A DNA stretch of 64,000 nt, taken from the NCBI GenBank assembly GCA_038233075.1, contig JBBSMQ010000007.1, forward strand, positions 62,001 through 126,000, read 5' to 3'. The position numbers were made by a program, and so were the translations under genes. The stretch comes from Iamia sp038233075 (GTDB taxonomy: Bacteria; Actinomycetota; Acidimicrobiia; Acidimicrobiales; Iamiaceae). The first letter of the stretch is position 1; every line of letters begins with the position of its first letter. The notes beneath the pieces are model-generated. The model saw only the letters and a list, made by a program, of their open reading frames with translations, was not told the origin of the DNA and did no database searches. Shown piece by piece: positions 26,250 through 35,752 of this stretch.

Positions 26250-26816
26250 ATGATCAAGAGGATCCTTGTCCTCAGCGCTGCGATCGGGGCCGCTCTGGCT
26301 CTCTTCGCAGGACCAGCCTCGGCCCAGTACGAAGTCGTCTTCAGCGCCACCATCGACAACGTGACGCCGGGCCCCGGTGAGACGGTGACGATCTCCGGCA
26401 CCTGCGACGCCGCCGACTCGGTCGACATCGGCATCGACGGCTCCAGCATCGGCAGCATCCCAGTCGACGATGACGATAGCTTCTCCGGCAGCGTCACCAT
26501 CCCCGACCTCGCCCCAGGCACCTACACCGTCACCGCCACCTGCGGCGACGAGGTCCTCGGCATCGAGATCACCATCGGCGGCTCCACCGGGGGCAACGGC
26601 ACTGCCGGCACCATGACCGGTGGCTCGGACAACGGCAACACCGCGGGCGTCAGCACCGACTCGGGCTCCAACACCGGCTCCGGCTCGAGTGGCTCGGATG
26701 CCCTGGCCCGCACCGGTGGCGACACCGATGTGCTGCTGAAGGTCGGCGGCGGGCTCCTGCTCGCCGGCGCCGCCGCCACCCTGTTCGCCACCAAGCGCCG
26801 CTCCGCCACCGCCTGA
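26250..26816 (+). CDS. Secreted Ig-like surface protein with LARTG sorting signal
   Basis: A protein of 188 residues. The signal peptide MIKRILVLSAAIGAALALFA is cleaved after ASA near residue 27. A single bacterial Ig-like domain (about 28-110; PGPGETVTISGTCDAADSV, PGTYTVTATCG with two Cys) is followed by a Gly/Ser/Thr/Asn-rich stalk and the sorting signal LARTGGDTDVLLKVGGGLLL, a membrane helix and KRRSATA. The LAxTG form is the class E sortase signal of high-GC actinobacteria. A wall-anchored protein next to exopolysaccharide genes is consistent with a cell-surface role. No sortase gene is in the window. Confidence 0.82.
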   Translation: MIKRILVLSAAIGAALALFAGPASAQYEVVFSATIDNVTPGPGETVTISGTCDAADSVDIGIDGSSIGSIPVDDDDSFSGSVTIPDLAPGTYTVTATCGDEVLGIEITIGGSTGGNGTAGTMTGGSDNGNTAGVSTDSGSNTGSGSSGSDALARTGGDTDVLLKVGGGLLLAGAAATLFATKRRSATA

Positions 26817-26839
26817 GCGACCGCTCGAACATCCTGACG

Positions 26840-26867
26840 ACGGCCCGGTGCCCCGGCACCGGGCCGT
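26840..26867. terminator. Intrinsic-terminator-like hairpin after the LARTG gene
   Basis: A perfect 13-bp stem (ACGGCCCGGTGCC at 26840-26852 and GGCACCGGGCCGT at 26855-26867) with a 2-base tip, 23 bases beyond the stop codon. Confidence 0.65.
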
Positions 26868-26942
26868 TGCGCGCCCACTCGGAGGTCCCGCCACCGCGGT
26901 GGGCGCCCTCGATGACCGTGAGAGAACAGGCAGCCCACTAAC

Positions 26943-28767
26943 GTGCCCACGATGCCCGATCCCACCTTCGACGGTGACGAGCTCGAGCTCCGCGACTACC
27001 TCGCGGTGCTGCGTCGGCGGAAGCTCATCATCATCCTCACCACCGTCGCCGTGATCGTCCTGGCCCTGGCCTACTCCTTCATCCAGACGCCGGTGTACGC
27101 AGCCTCGGCCGAGGTCCTGCTCGAGGACCGCGCCTCGGACAGATCCTGAACCCCGACCAGCAGGTCCGCAACGCCGCCGACCGCCAGCAACAGACCGACA
27201 CGGAGATCGAGGTCATGAAGTCGCGCTCCGTGCGCGACGCCGTGGTCGACGAGCTCGGCTACCAGCCCGATGTCACCATCTCGGCCAACGGCGAGACCAG
27301 CGTGGTCAGCATCCGCGCCGCCGACACCGACCGCGAGCGGGCGGTGCTCGAGGCCAACACCTACATCACCGTGCGCCGCAGCGCCAACATCGACGACCTG
27401 ACCGAGGCCGCCGACGCGCTCGAGGGCCAGATCGCTGAGGTGCAACAGCAAGACACCGACCTCGACGCCAACCTGGCCGACCTCGACCAGCAGATCGCCA
27501 CGGCACCCGACGACCTGACCCGGAACCAGCTCCAGGGCGAGCGGACCGGGCCGCGGCCGAGGCCGACGGCCGCCGGGTGTCGCTGCAGACCCAGCGTCAG
27601 GGCTACACCGAGCAGCTGGGCGACCTGCAGATCGCCATCAACAGTGCCCGCACCGGTGGCGGCCAGGTGGTGTCCGAGGCCGAGCGGCCCGACTCCCCGG
27701 TGTCGCCCGACCCGGTCCGCAACGCAGGCGTGGGCCTCGTGCTTGGCCTCCTGCTGGGCGTCGGCCTCGCGTTCCTGCGCGACTACCTCGACGACTCGGT
27801 GCGCACCAAGGACGACCTCGACCGGATCTCGGGCGGGCGCGACGTCCTCGGGCTCGTGCCCGTGGTCGCGGGGTGGAAGAACCGCGCCGAGCCCCAGCTG
27901 ATCTCGGTCCTCGCCCCCAACTCCCCCGCGGCCGAGGCCTACCGAGGTCTGCGCACGTCGCTCAAGTTCATCGGCCTGGATCGTCCCCTCAAGCTCATCC
28001 AGGTCACTAGCTCCGCCGCCGCCGAGGGCAAGACCACGACCCTGGCCAACCTGGGCGTCGCCATGGCCCGGGCCGGGCACCGGGTGGTGCTGGTGGACTT
28101 CGACCTGCGCCGCCCCCGGCTGCACCAGTTCTTCGACCTCGACAACTCGATCGGGTTCACCAGCGCCATCCTCGGCGAGCACGACATCGGCCGTGCCGTC
28201 CAGCCCGTACCCGACATCCCCCGCCTGGCGGTGCTCGCCTCGGGGCCCCCGCCGCCGAACCCCTCCGAGCTGCTCTCGGCCGGGCTCACCCGCACCCTGC
28301 TCGACACGCTGGCGGGCCAGGCCGACTACGTGCTGATCGACTGCCCACCGCTGCTGCCGGTGGCCGACTCGGTGATCCTCGCTGGCGACGTCGATGCCAC
28401 CGTCCTCGTCGCCACCGTCGACACCACCACCAAGCGCAGCCTGGCTCGGTCCCTGGAGCTGCTCGACCAGGTCGACGCCCCCCTGGTGGGCCTGGTGCTC
28501 AACGGCCTCGAGTCCGAGGCTGCCTACGCCTACGGCTACGGCGGCGAGGGCGGCTACGCCTACGCCTACGCCCACGCCGGCGAGCGGACGGGCCGGTTCC
28601 GTCGCAAGGACCGCGGCGGTCAGCAGGGTCGCGGCACCACCGCCGAGGCCGCGGCCGAGGCTCCGCTTCCCGACGAGGCCGGCGGAGGCGGGTTGCGCCG
28701 TCGCCGCAACGGTCACGACAGCCAGCGTCGCGAGGAACGTCGGGTGGAGGACCACACCCGCACCTGA
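26943..28767 (+). pseudogene. Wzz / BY-kinase exopolysaccharide regulator with two frameshifts
   Basis: Read across three frames the protein is complete, about 608 residues. Frame one (26943-27148) gives the Wzz N-terminus and first helix (DYLAVLRRRKLIIILTTVAV). Frame two (about 27140 on) gives QILNPDQQVRNAADRQQQTD and the coiled-coil. Frame three (to 28767) gives the second helix, Pro-rich loop, Walker A SSAAAEGKTTT, Walker A' VVLVDFDLRRP, Walker B VLIDCPPLL and a Tyr-rich tail (AAYAYGYGGEGGYAYAYAH). Each switch, at about 27138 and 27540, is fixed by one inserted base after GA. As sequenced, only the kinase part from ATG 27577 could be made whole. Unlike the Wzz paralogues in the window, this kinase domain has all its motifs. 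Confidence 0.8.
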
Positions 28768-28945
28768 GCCAGCGCCTCGGCACGCCGCTGTCAACCCGAC
28801 ATCCCCAACTGGTCCACCATCCGGTGGCCAGGACAACCAGACCGTCGACCGGTTCGATGAAGGGTCCGGTGTCCGAGCTCGCGGGGGAGGCGGGCTCCGG
28901 GGTCGGTCAGGTGTCGGTAGGGGTGGAGATCGGGACGGTCGGTGC

Positions 28946-30106
28946 TCACATCAGGAACGGGTACTCCGGTCCGCGATCGACGTCGACCTCGAGGCCGCTC
29001 GCGAGGCGAAGGTCCAGGATCTGCCACCCGTGGTCAGCGTCGACCACGGCGCGGACCAGGCCAGCCTGGGCGTCGGGATCCTCGGGACCCAACAGGGTGA
29101 CCGTGCCGCCGGCACCGCCGGCCCCGTTGACCTTGCCACCCAGGGCACCGTAGGTGGCGGCCAGGTCGAGCAATGCTCGAGCGTCGTCACCGACCAGAGC
29201 GGGGTGGAGGCGGGCCTGGGCCTCGGTGGCAGCGGTCAGGGTCGTGGCCCAGCCCGGCAGGTCGCCGGCGGTGAGGTGGTCGCGGGCGAGGGCGGCGAGG
29301 TCCCGCAGCTCGGCCAGCACCATGTGCACCCCCGGGTCGCCGGCCTCGGCCCGCTCGATGACGGCCCCGTGCAGCGCCGAGCTGTCGTGGCCCCCGCCCA
29401 GGTGCACGGTGATCAGGCGTGCCACCAGATCTGTTCGGGCTGCGGGCGGGACCAGCACCTCGGCGTGCGACCACGACGGGTAGGGATCGATCTCGATCCA
29501 CGAGAACCCACCGTGGGCGGCGGCGATGTGGTCCTGCACCCCGCTCTCCCGCCCGGCGCGCTGGGTCTCGGCCTCGAAGGCGGCACGGGCGGCAGCAGCC
29601 GGTTCCGGGGGGCGATCCAGGGCTGTGCCCACGGCGGCCACCAGGGCCACGAGCACGGACGCTGAGGTGCCCACCGCCGACCCCGGGGGCACGCTGGCCG
29701 ACACGGTGATGTCGAGGCCCACCCCGTCGGGGCCGAGCGCCTCGGGGGCGAGGCCACCGACGGCCTGGGCGACGGCGTGGTCGAGGAGGGGCTGATGTCC
29801 GGGCCGGGGGGCGCTCCAGCCGCGGTGCGGATCCGACCCCACGGTCCAGGCCGCGCCCAGGTCCGGGGCCCACATCCGCACCGGGTCGCCCTCGGCTCCG
29901 GGCCGCACGCGGACCTCGCACTCGGCTCCCGAGCCGACGGCCACCGAGCACACCGCGCCCCGCGCCGCGAACCAGGTGTCGGTCCAGCCCCCCACATCGG
30001 CCACCCGGACCGGGGCCCGGGCCACGACCCGACGTCCCACGGGCGGCACTGCCGTCATCGCCGCGACGAGCTGCTCAACGGAGGTCGGCGCACCGAGCGC
30101 TCGCAA
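28946..30106 (-). CDS. GHMP-family sugar kinase
   Basis: A protein of 386 residues from a TTG at 30106; an ATG at 30058 would also keep the whole domain, which begins with ARAPVRVADVGGWTDTW (the substrate-binding P-x-R-x-x-x-x-G-x-x-D motif, with V in place of a residue seen elsewhere). The GHMP ATP loop PPGSAVGTSASVLVALV lies near residue 140, and VNGAGGAGGTVTLL near 340 is the third motif. The pattern fits D-glycero-D-manno-heptose-7-phosphate kinase or fucokinase-like enzymes, which supply activated sugars for glycans. It is separated from lipBA by 147 bases. Confidence 0.8.
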   Translation of the reverse strand: MRALGAPTSVEQLVAAMTAVPPVGRRVVARAPVRVADVGGWTDTWFAARGAVCSVAVGSGAECEVRVRPGAEGDPVRMWAPDLGAAWTVGSDPHRGWSAPRPGHQPLLDHAVAQAVGGLAPEALGPDGVGLDITVSASVPPGSAVGTSASVLVALVAAVGTALDRPPEPAAAARAAFEAETQRAGRESGVQDHIAAAHGGFSWIEIDPYPSWSHAEVLVPPAARTDLVARLITVHLGGGHDSSALHGAVIERAEAGDPGVHMVLAELRDLAALARDHLTAGDLPGWATTLTAATEAQARLHPALVGDDARALLDLAATYGALGGKVNGAGGAGGTVTLLGPEDPDAQAGLVRAVVDADHGWQILDLRLASGLEVDVDRGPEYPFLM

Positions 30107-30253
30107 CGCAGCGTTGGGGTCGCCACCTGGCCCCGATGGGCCTCCGCGTCCGCCTTCCCGAGTGCGAACGGCTGAGGGCGGCGCCCGCTCCCACTCGAAC
30201 GAGCCCAGACCGGCGTGGAGATGGCCCGCCGCCCAGGCACCACGCAGCTGCGC

Positions 30254-31972
30254 TCAGCCCGGCTGGCCCAGGGCGACGGGCTGTCCGCCCACGGCCTCGG
30301 CGGCCTGGCGGGCGTGGTAGCTGGAGCGGGTGAGGGGGCTGGCCTCCACGTGGCCGATGCCCAGGGCCTCCCCCACCACCGCCACCTCGGTCAGCTCCTC
30401 GGGTGTCCACCAGCGGGCCACCGGCAGGTGGTGGGTGGTGGGCCGCAGGTACTGGCCGACGGTGACGATGTCACAGCCCACCCCGGCCAGGTCGGCCAGC
30501 GCACCGTGGATCTCCTCGACGGTCTCCCCCAGGCCCACGATGAGGCTGGACTTGGTGGTCAGCCCGGCCTCGCCGGCCCGGGCCAGCACCGACAGGCTGC
30601 GGGCGTAGGAGGCCGACGGGCGCACCGCCCGCTGCAACCGGGCCACCGTCTCCAGGTTGTGGTTGAGCACGTCGGGCCGGGCCTCAAAGATGATGGCCAG
30701 GGCGTCGGGGTCGCCCTTGCAGTCCGGGATGAGCACCTCGACCGCGGTGGCCGGGCGGCGGGCCCGCACGGCCCGGATGGTGGCCGCGAAGGCCTCGGCC
30801 CCTCCGTCGGGCAGGTCGTCGCGGGCCACGGCGGTGATCACCGCATGGGCCAGATCCATGCGGTCGACGGCCTCGGCCACCCGTTCGGGCTCTCCGGCGT
30901 CGAGGGGCTGGGGGTGGCGGGTGTCGACCAGGCAGAACCCGCAAGCCCGGGTGCAGCGCTCACCGTTGATCATGAAGGTGGAGGTCCCGTCGGACCAGCA
31001 CTCGAAGATGTTGGGACAGCCGGCCTCCTCGCACACGGTGACCAGGTCCAGGTCGCGCAGCGTGCGCCTCAGGCGCCGGTAGTCGTCGGTGATCCGGAAC
31101 CGAGCCTTCATCCAGTCCGGCTTGCGAGCCGAGATGGCCACCGCCTGGTCGACCCCGGCATCGGCCAGGCGTCCCAGCAGCCGGGTCGAGGTGCCCTCCC
31201 CGGCCGCGACCCGGAGCCCGTCGGGCACCCGCTGGGCGTCGGGTCCGGGACCCTTGCCCCGGCTGAACGGGGAGAGGTCGGCGGCGGAGGTCCGCCACAC
31301 CACATCGGCCCGGTCGACGCCGCCCCCGCCCCACCGCTCGGCGGCCAGGCGGGCCGTGATGTCGACCACGTCCTGGAGCGAGGCGTCGACCCCCTCGGCC
31401 CGCAGCGATGTCACCGGTCGGTCGGCGATGCCGCAGGGCACGATGGCCCGGAACATGTCCATGTCCGGGTCGACGTTGAGGGCGAAGCCATGCATCGACC
31501 GGCCCCGGCTGAGCCGAACCCCGATGGCGCAGATCTTGCGGGGGTCGGGGCCGTCGACGTCGACCCACACGCCGGGGTACTCGTCGAGACGGCCGGCCGC
31601 CACGCCCAGCTCGGCCAGGACATCGATGACCAGCTGCTCCACGCCGTGGACGAAGGCAGGGGTGTCGGGCTTGGACCCCCCGCCGGCGCCGGGCACGGTG
31701 AGGATGGGGTAGCCGACCAGCTGGCCGGGGCCGTGGTAGGTGATGTCGCCGCCCCGGTCGGCCCGCTCCAGCTCGGCGCCCACCTCGCCCGGAGGCACCA
31801 GCAGGTGGGACAGATCGGCCCGGACACCGAGGGTGAACACCTTGGGATGCTCGAGCAGGAGCAGGTGGTCGTGACCGGGCGTGCGGTGCAGGCCGTGCTG
31901 GAGGGCGAGCGCGTCGCGGTAGCGGACCCGGCCCAGCCACCGGACGTGCAGCGGCGGCGGTCCGGCGGCCAC
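30254..31972 (-). CDS. Octanoyltransferase LipB fused to lipoyl synthase LipA
   Basis: One uninterrupted frame of 572 residues. Residues 1-230 are LipB (octanoyl-ACP:protein octanoyltransferase), with the catalytic Lys146 in RKICAIGVRL, SMHGFALNV and the catalytic Cys180 in IVPCGIADRP. Residues 270-572 are LipA (radical SAM lipoyl synthase): auxiliary-cluster cysteines C314, C319, C325 in CEEAGCPNIFEC, the SAM-cluster motif CTRACGFC (C340, C344, C347) and the C-terminal RSSYHA, whose Ser ligates the auxiliary cluster. A 40-residue linker (SPFSRGKGPGPDAQRV) joins them. The two usually separate enzymes of lipoate synthesis are thus one polypeptide. The GTG start shares one base with the E2 stop, placing it in the lipoate-using operon. 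Confidence 0.92.
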   Translation of the reverse strand: MAAGPPPLHVRWLGRVRYRDALALQHGLHRTPGHDHLLLLEHPKVFTLGVRADLSHLLVPPGEVGAELERADRGGDITYHGPGQLVGYPILTVPGAGGGSKPDTPAFVHGVEQLVIDVLAELGVAAGRLDEYPGVWVDVDGPDPRKICAIGVRLSRGRSMHGFALNVDPDMDMFRAIVPCGIADRPVTSLRAEGVDASLQDVVDITARLAAERWGGGGVDRADVVWRTSAADLSPFSRGKGPGPDAQRVPDGLRVAAGEGTSTRLLGRLADAGVDQAVAISARKPDWMKARFRITDDYRRLRRTLRDLDLVTVCEEAGCPNIFECWSDGTSTFMINGERCTRACGFCLVDTRHPQPLDAGEPERVAEAVDRMDLAHAVITAVARDDLPDGGAEAFAATIRAVRARRPATAVEVLIPDCKGDPDALAIIFEARPDVLNHNLETVARLQRAVRPSASYARSLSVLARAGEAGLTTKSSLIVGLGETVEEIHGALADLAGVGCDIVTVGQYLRPTTHHLPVARWWTPEELTEVAVVGEALGIGHVEASPLTRSSYHARQAAEAVGGQPVALGQPG

Positions 31973-33453
31973 TACAGCTCCGCCTCCCAGTCGCGCTGCT
32001 CGAGGATGTCGACGATGCGGCGCAGGAAGGCCGCCGCGTAGGCACCGTCGAAGCCCCGGTGGTCCCAGCCCAGCGAGAGGTTCCCCATCGACCGGATGGC
32101 GATGGCCTCGTTGCCGGAGGCATCGGTGACCACGACCGGCCGCCGGGTGACGCCCTCGGTGGACAGCACCATCACCTGGGGCTGGTTGATGATGGGCAGC
32201 TGCACCAGGGTGCCCGACGCACCGGCGTTGGTGATGGTGACGGTGCCGCCGCTGATGTCGTCCGCCGACAGCTTGCGGTTGCGGGCCTTGCCCGCCAGGT
32301 CGGCCACGGTGCGGGCGATGGCGGGGAGGCGGAGGTCCTGGGCGCCGTGCACGACGGGGACGATGAGGCCCTCGTAGTCGAGGTCGACGGCGATGCCCAG
32401 GTTCACATCGTGGTGGACGATCAGCTCGCCGTCGCCCACGCTGGCGTTCATGTGGGGGAACTCGTCGATGGCGTCGACCAGGGCCCGGGCGATGAACGGC
32501 AGGTAGGTGAGGCTGATGCCGGCCTCGGCCTTGAAGCGCTCCTTGTGGGCCTGACGGACGGTCTCGACGCCCTCCAGATCGACCTCCATCACGGTGAACA
32601 CGTGGGGCGAGGTGGCCTTGGACCGCACCATGTGCTCGCCGGTGCGGCGCCGGACGTTGTTGAACGCCACCGAGGTGGAGCTCTCCCCCGGCGTGGCCGG
32701 AGCGACCCGGGCCGGCTTCGGGGCCGCGGCCTTCTTCGCCGCTGCGGGGGCGGGAGCCTCATCGGCCCGGGCCGGCGCCTTGGCGGCCTGGCCCCCCTCG
32801 ACGGCGGCGAGCACGTCGTTGCGGGTGATGCGCCCGCCGGCCCCGGTGCCGGAGAGGGAGGAGACGTCGAGGTCGTGCTCGGCGATCAGGCGGCGAACGA
32901 CCGGTGAGAGCACCATGGCCTCGGAGTCACCCGAGGGGGCCGACGCCGCCGGCTTCCGGTCCGGCGTTGCCTCGGGCTCGGGCTCCTCGTCGGGCTCCGG
33001 TTCGGGCTCGGGCTCCGGTTCCTCGGCCGCCGGCTCCTCGGGCTCGTCGTCCGTGTCGGGCTCGGGCTCGGGCTCCTCAGCCTCGGCTGCGGGCTGCTCG
33101 GGCTCGTCGTCAGCCTGGTCGTCGTCGGGCTCCGCGGTCTCCTCGGCCCCGGCCGTCTCCTCCTCGGGCTCGTCGTCGGCGTCCTCGGTCTCACCCCCGT
33201 CGTCGGCGGGGGCAGCGTCGCCGTCGCCGACGATGGCCAGCACCGCGCCCACGTCGACGGTGTCGCCCTCCTCGGCCTTGATCTCGGTGATGGTCCCGCT
33301 GACCGGCGAGGGGATCTCCGAGTCGACCTTGTCGGTCGACACCTCGACGATGGCCTCGTCCTCGGAGATCTCGTCACCGACTTCCTTCAACCACTTGGTG
33401 ATGGTGCCCTCGGTGACGGTCTCGCCCAGCTGGGGCATCTGGATCTCGGCCAT
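31972..33453 (-). CDS. 2-oxoacid dehydrogenase E2 (dihydrolipoyl acyltransferase)
   Basis: A protein of 493 residues with a single lipoyl domain (1-77; lipoyl-lysine K42 in VSTDKVDSEI), then a very acidic, Pro-rich linker (about 85-170, runs of EPEPEPEP), a peripheral-subunit-binding domain (VLSPVVRRLIAEHDLDVSSL), an Ala/Pro/Lys-rich linker and the catalytic domain (from about 260) ending with DHRGFDGAYAAAFLRR, the active-site HRxxDG. AGGAGC lies upstream of the ATG. Whether it serves pyruvate or 2-oxoglutarate dehydrogenase cannot be told from sequence; actinobacteria often use one E2 for both. It lies between the E3 and LipB-LipA genes. Confidence 0.9.
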   Translation of the reverse strand: MAEIQMPQLGETVTEGTITKWLKEVGDEISEDEAIVEVSTDKVDSEIPSPVSGTITEIKAEEGDTVDVGAVLAIVGDGDAAPADDGGETEDADDEPEEETAGAEETAEPDDDQADDEPEQPAAEAEEPEPEPDTDDEPEEPAAEEPEPEPEPEPDEEPEPEATPDRKPAASAPSGDSEAMVLSPVVRRLIAEHDLDVSSLSGTGAGGRITRNDVLAAVEGGQAAKAPARADEAPAPAAAKKAAAPKPARVAPATPGESSTSVAFNNVRRRTGEHMVRSKATSPHVFTVMEVDLEGVETVRQAHKERFKAEAGISLTYLPFIARALVDAIDEFPHMNASVGDGELIVHHDVNLGIAVDLDYEGLIVPVVHGAQDLRLPAIARTVADLAGKARNRKLSADDISGGTVTITNAGASGTLVQLPIINQPQVMVLSTEGVTRRPVVVTDASGNEAIAIRSMGNLSLGWDHRGFDGAYAAAFLRRIVDILEQRDWEAEL

Positions 33454-33485
33454 GGGGGAAGTGCTCCTGGGGATGTCGGCGACGG

Positions 33486-34895
33486 TCAGCCGTGGAGGCC
33501 ACGGCCGGTGAGGGACAGGACCGTCTCGCCGAAGTTCTCCGACAGCGACGGGTGGGGCTGGATGAAGGCGGCGACCTCGTCCACGGTCGCCTCCCAGTTC
33601 ACCGCCAGGTAGCCCTGGCCCAGCTGCTCGGTGACCCAGGGGCCGGCCATGTGGACACCGAGGATCTGGCCCCCGGTGCCGTCGGTCTGCTTCTCGGCGA
33701 TGATCTTCACCATGCCCTCGGTCTCGCCCAGGATGAGGGCCCGGCCGTTGCCGGCCCAGCGGTGCTTGGAGGCGGTCACCTCGTAGCCGGCCTCGGTGGC
33801 CGCCTCCTCGGTGAGGCCCACGAACGCGACCTCGGGGTGGCAGTAGACGCACCACGGCACGCGGTCGTAGGCGACGGGCACCGCGTCTTCGCCCATGATC
33901 TGCTTGATGACCAGGATCGACTCGGCGTAGGCCACGTGGGCCAGCCCGGGTGTGGCGATGAGGTCGCCGGTGGCCCACACCCCGTCGGCGCCGGTGCGGC
34001 ACCACTCGTCGACCTCGACGAAGCCACGATCGTCGACCTCGACGCCGGTGCCGTCCAGGCCGAGGGTGTCGGAGAGGGGGCGACGACCGATCGACACGAC
34101 CACGCAGTCGGCCTCCACCGACTCCCCGCCCTCGAGGTTCACGGTGATGGAGTCGTCGCCGGTGTCCTGGCCCTCGACCTTGGTCCCGGTCTGGAAGGTG
34201 ATGCCCCGCTTCTCCAGGGCCCGCTGCACGACCTTGACCACGTCGGCGTCGACGCCCGGGAGGATCGCAGGCAGGGCCTCCAGCACGGTGACCTCGGCGC
34301 CCAGGTCGTTGAACATGGAGGCGAACTCGCAGCCGATGGCCCCGCCGCCGACCACCACCACCCGGTCGGGGATGTGGTCGAGCTGGAACACCTCGTCGGA
34401 GGTCAGCACCCGGTCGCTCACGTCGAAGCCGGGCAGGGTGCGCGGCGCCGAGCCACTGGCCAGCAGCACGTGGTCGCCCTGGATCGTGGTCGTCTCACCG
34501 TCGTCGTCGGTGACGGTGACCGAGCGGTCCGACCCCAGGGTGCCGGTGCCGTCGTAGACGGTGACCTTGCGGCTCTTGAGCAGGCTGCCCAGCCCCTTCA
34601 CCAGCTGGTCGACCACGCCCCACATGCGGTCGGTCGAGGTGGAGAAGTCGAGGGTGATGTCGCCGCTCGCCTTGATGCCGAACGTGGACGAGTCCTCGAC
34701 GGCTCGAGCGACCTCGGCGGTCTGGAGCAGCTCCTTGGCCGGGATGCACCCGCGGTTGAGGCAGGTGCCTCCGAGGCGGCGGTTCTCCACCACGGCGATG
34801 TCGAGCCCGGCGGCGGCGCCGTAGAGGGCGGCCGAGTACCCGCCGGGACCTCCTCCAATGATGACCAGATCGTGGGTGTCGGCCGTGGGGACCAC
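33486..34895 (-). CDS. lpdA: Dihydrolipoyl dehydrogenase (E3)
   Basis: About 469 residues. The FAD-binding GGGPGGYSAALYGAAAG is followed by the redox disulfide GGTCLNRGCIPAK, the NAD-binding VVVGGGAIGCEFASMF, the second FAD motif GVWATGDLIA and the C-terminal active-site base in IQPHPSLSE. It reoxidises the dihydrolipoyl group of E2 and passes electrons to NAD. No ATG is available; GTG 34895 gives a normal N-terminus, but its GAGGAG is directly adjacent, so TTG 34910 or a leaderless start remain possible. It is 32 bases upstream of E2, in the same operon. Confidence 0.92.
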   Translation of the reverse strand: MVPTADTHDLVIIGGGPGGYSAALYGAAAGLDIAVVENRRLGGTCLNRGCIPAKELLQTAEVARAVEDSSTFGIKASGDITLDFSTSTDRMWGVVDQLVKGLGSLLKSRKVTVYDGTGTLGSDRSVTVTDDDGETTTIQGDHVLLASGSAPRTLPGFDVSDRVLTSDEVFQLDHIPDRVVVVGGGAIGCEFASMFNDLGAEVTVLEALPAILPGVDADVVKVVQRALEKRGITFQTGTKVEGQDTGDDSITVNLEGGESVEADCVVVSIGRRPLSDTLGLDGTGVEVDDRGFVEVDEWCRTGADGVWATGDLIATPGLAHVAYAESILVIKQIMGEDAVPVAYDRVPWCVYCHPEVAFVGLTEEAATEAGYEVTASKHRWAGNGRALILGETEGMVKIIAEKQTDGTGGQILGVHMAGPWVTEQLGQGYLAVNWEATVDEVAAFIQPHPSLSENFGETVLSLTGRGLHG

Positions 34896-35048
34896 CTCCT
34901 CGGGATGCAAGGCGACTCTAGCGAGGGCGACCCCCCGCCGTGCCCGCCCCCCGACCGGCCCACGGGCCCTCACCAGGGGGTCGTCGGCCGTTGGTCCGGC
35001 GGGGTCGGTGGGCGGGGTCGGTCGGGCGCCGGCCGCCGGTGGGCCCGG

Positions 35049-35141
35049 TCAGCTGCGCGCCAGCACCACCTGCAGGGCGAAGGCCACGAGGATGGCGAGC
35101 CCGCACAGCAGCGCGGCGGCGATGAGGCGGCGGGTGCTCAC
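35049..35141 (-). CDS. Tiny single-helix membrane peptide, 30 residues
   Basis: A GTG-initiated frame encodes MSTRRLIAAALLCGLAILVA followed by FALQVVLARS: a basic start, one transmembrane helix and a basic end. It lies upstream of the E3 gene on the same strand. No family is known to me and no Shine-Dalgarno is obvious, but the clean amphipathic layout in a region otherwise without coding potential makes it a reasonable small-protein candidate. Confidence 0.35.
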   Translation of the reverse strand: MSTRRLIAAALLCGLAILVAFALQVVLARS

Positions 35142-35255
35142 AGTGGCGCCAACCTAGGCCACGCCGTCGTGACGGTCGCCGCGCACGCTCCCCGTGCAAC
35201 CGATCGAGCCCGGAGGACGGGTCGTCACCGGTGGCGCGACCGTCAGGTCGCCGGC

Positions 35256-35639
35256 TCAGCGGCGGGCGGACAGCTCGTCGCGGATCTGGGGGAGCAGCTC
35301 GACCTCGGCTGTCTCCTCCTCGGTCTCGTCGGTCTCGCCCTCGCGCCGCGACACCTCGACCATCTTGTTGTACGCCTTCACGAGCAGGAAGAGGACGAAG
35401 CCGATGATGACGAACGAGAGGACGGTGTTGAGGAAGGCGCCGTAGGTGATCTGCCCGTCGCCGATGTCGAGCACGAGGCTGTCGAAGTTCGGCTGACCGC
35501 CGATGGCGGCGATGATCGGGGTGATGACGTCGGCGACGAGGCTGTCGACCACCGTCTTGAAGGCCAGGGCCAGGATCAAGCCGACGGCGATCTCGATGAG
35601 GTTGCCCTTCATCAGGAAGTCCTTGAACTCTTTCAGCAC
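35256..35639 (-). CDS. mscL: Large-conductance mechanosensitive channel MscL
   Basis: A protein of 127 residues, normal for MscL. It has the N-terminal amphipathic helix LKEFKDFLMKGNLIEIAVGL, the first pore helix (AVGLILALAFKTVVDSLVAD) with the following conserved VITPIIA, a periplasmic loop, the second helix (FLNTVLSFVIIGFVLFLLVKAYNKM) and an acidic cytoplasmic tail. The GTG at 35639 has GGAGG 7 bases upstream. It acts as an emergency osmotic release valve in the plasma membrane. Confidence 0.93.
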   Translation of the reverse strand: MLKEFKDFLMKGNLIEIAVGLILALAFKTVVDSLVADVITPIIAAIGGQPNFDSLVLDIGDGQITYGAFLNTVLSFVIIGFVLFLLVKAYNKMVEVSRREGETDETEEETAEVELLPQIRDELSARR

Positions 35640-35752
35640 GGCCGTCCTCCATCGGGGGTCGGGGTGGTGTACGACGGGGGGACCGAACCCGCGTCGCTCG
35701 CGGCTGCGCTCGGGGACCACGAGTTGTGGTCGGTCACCGCTGCGGGTAGACG

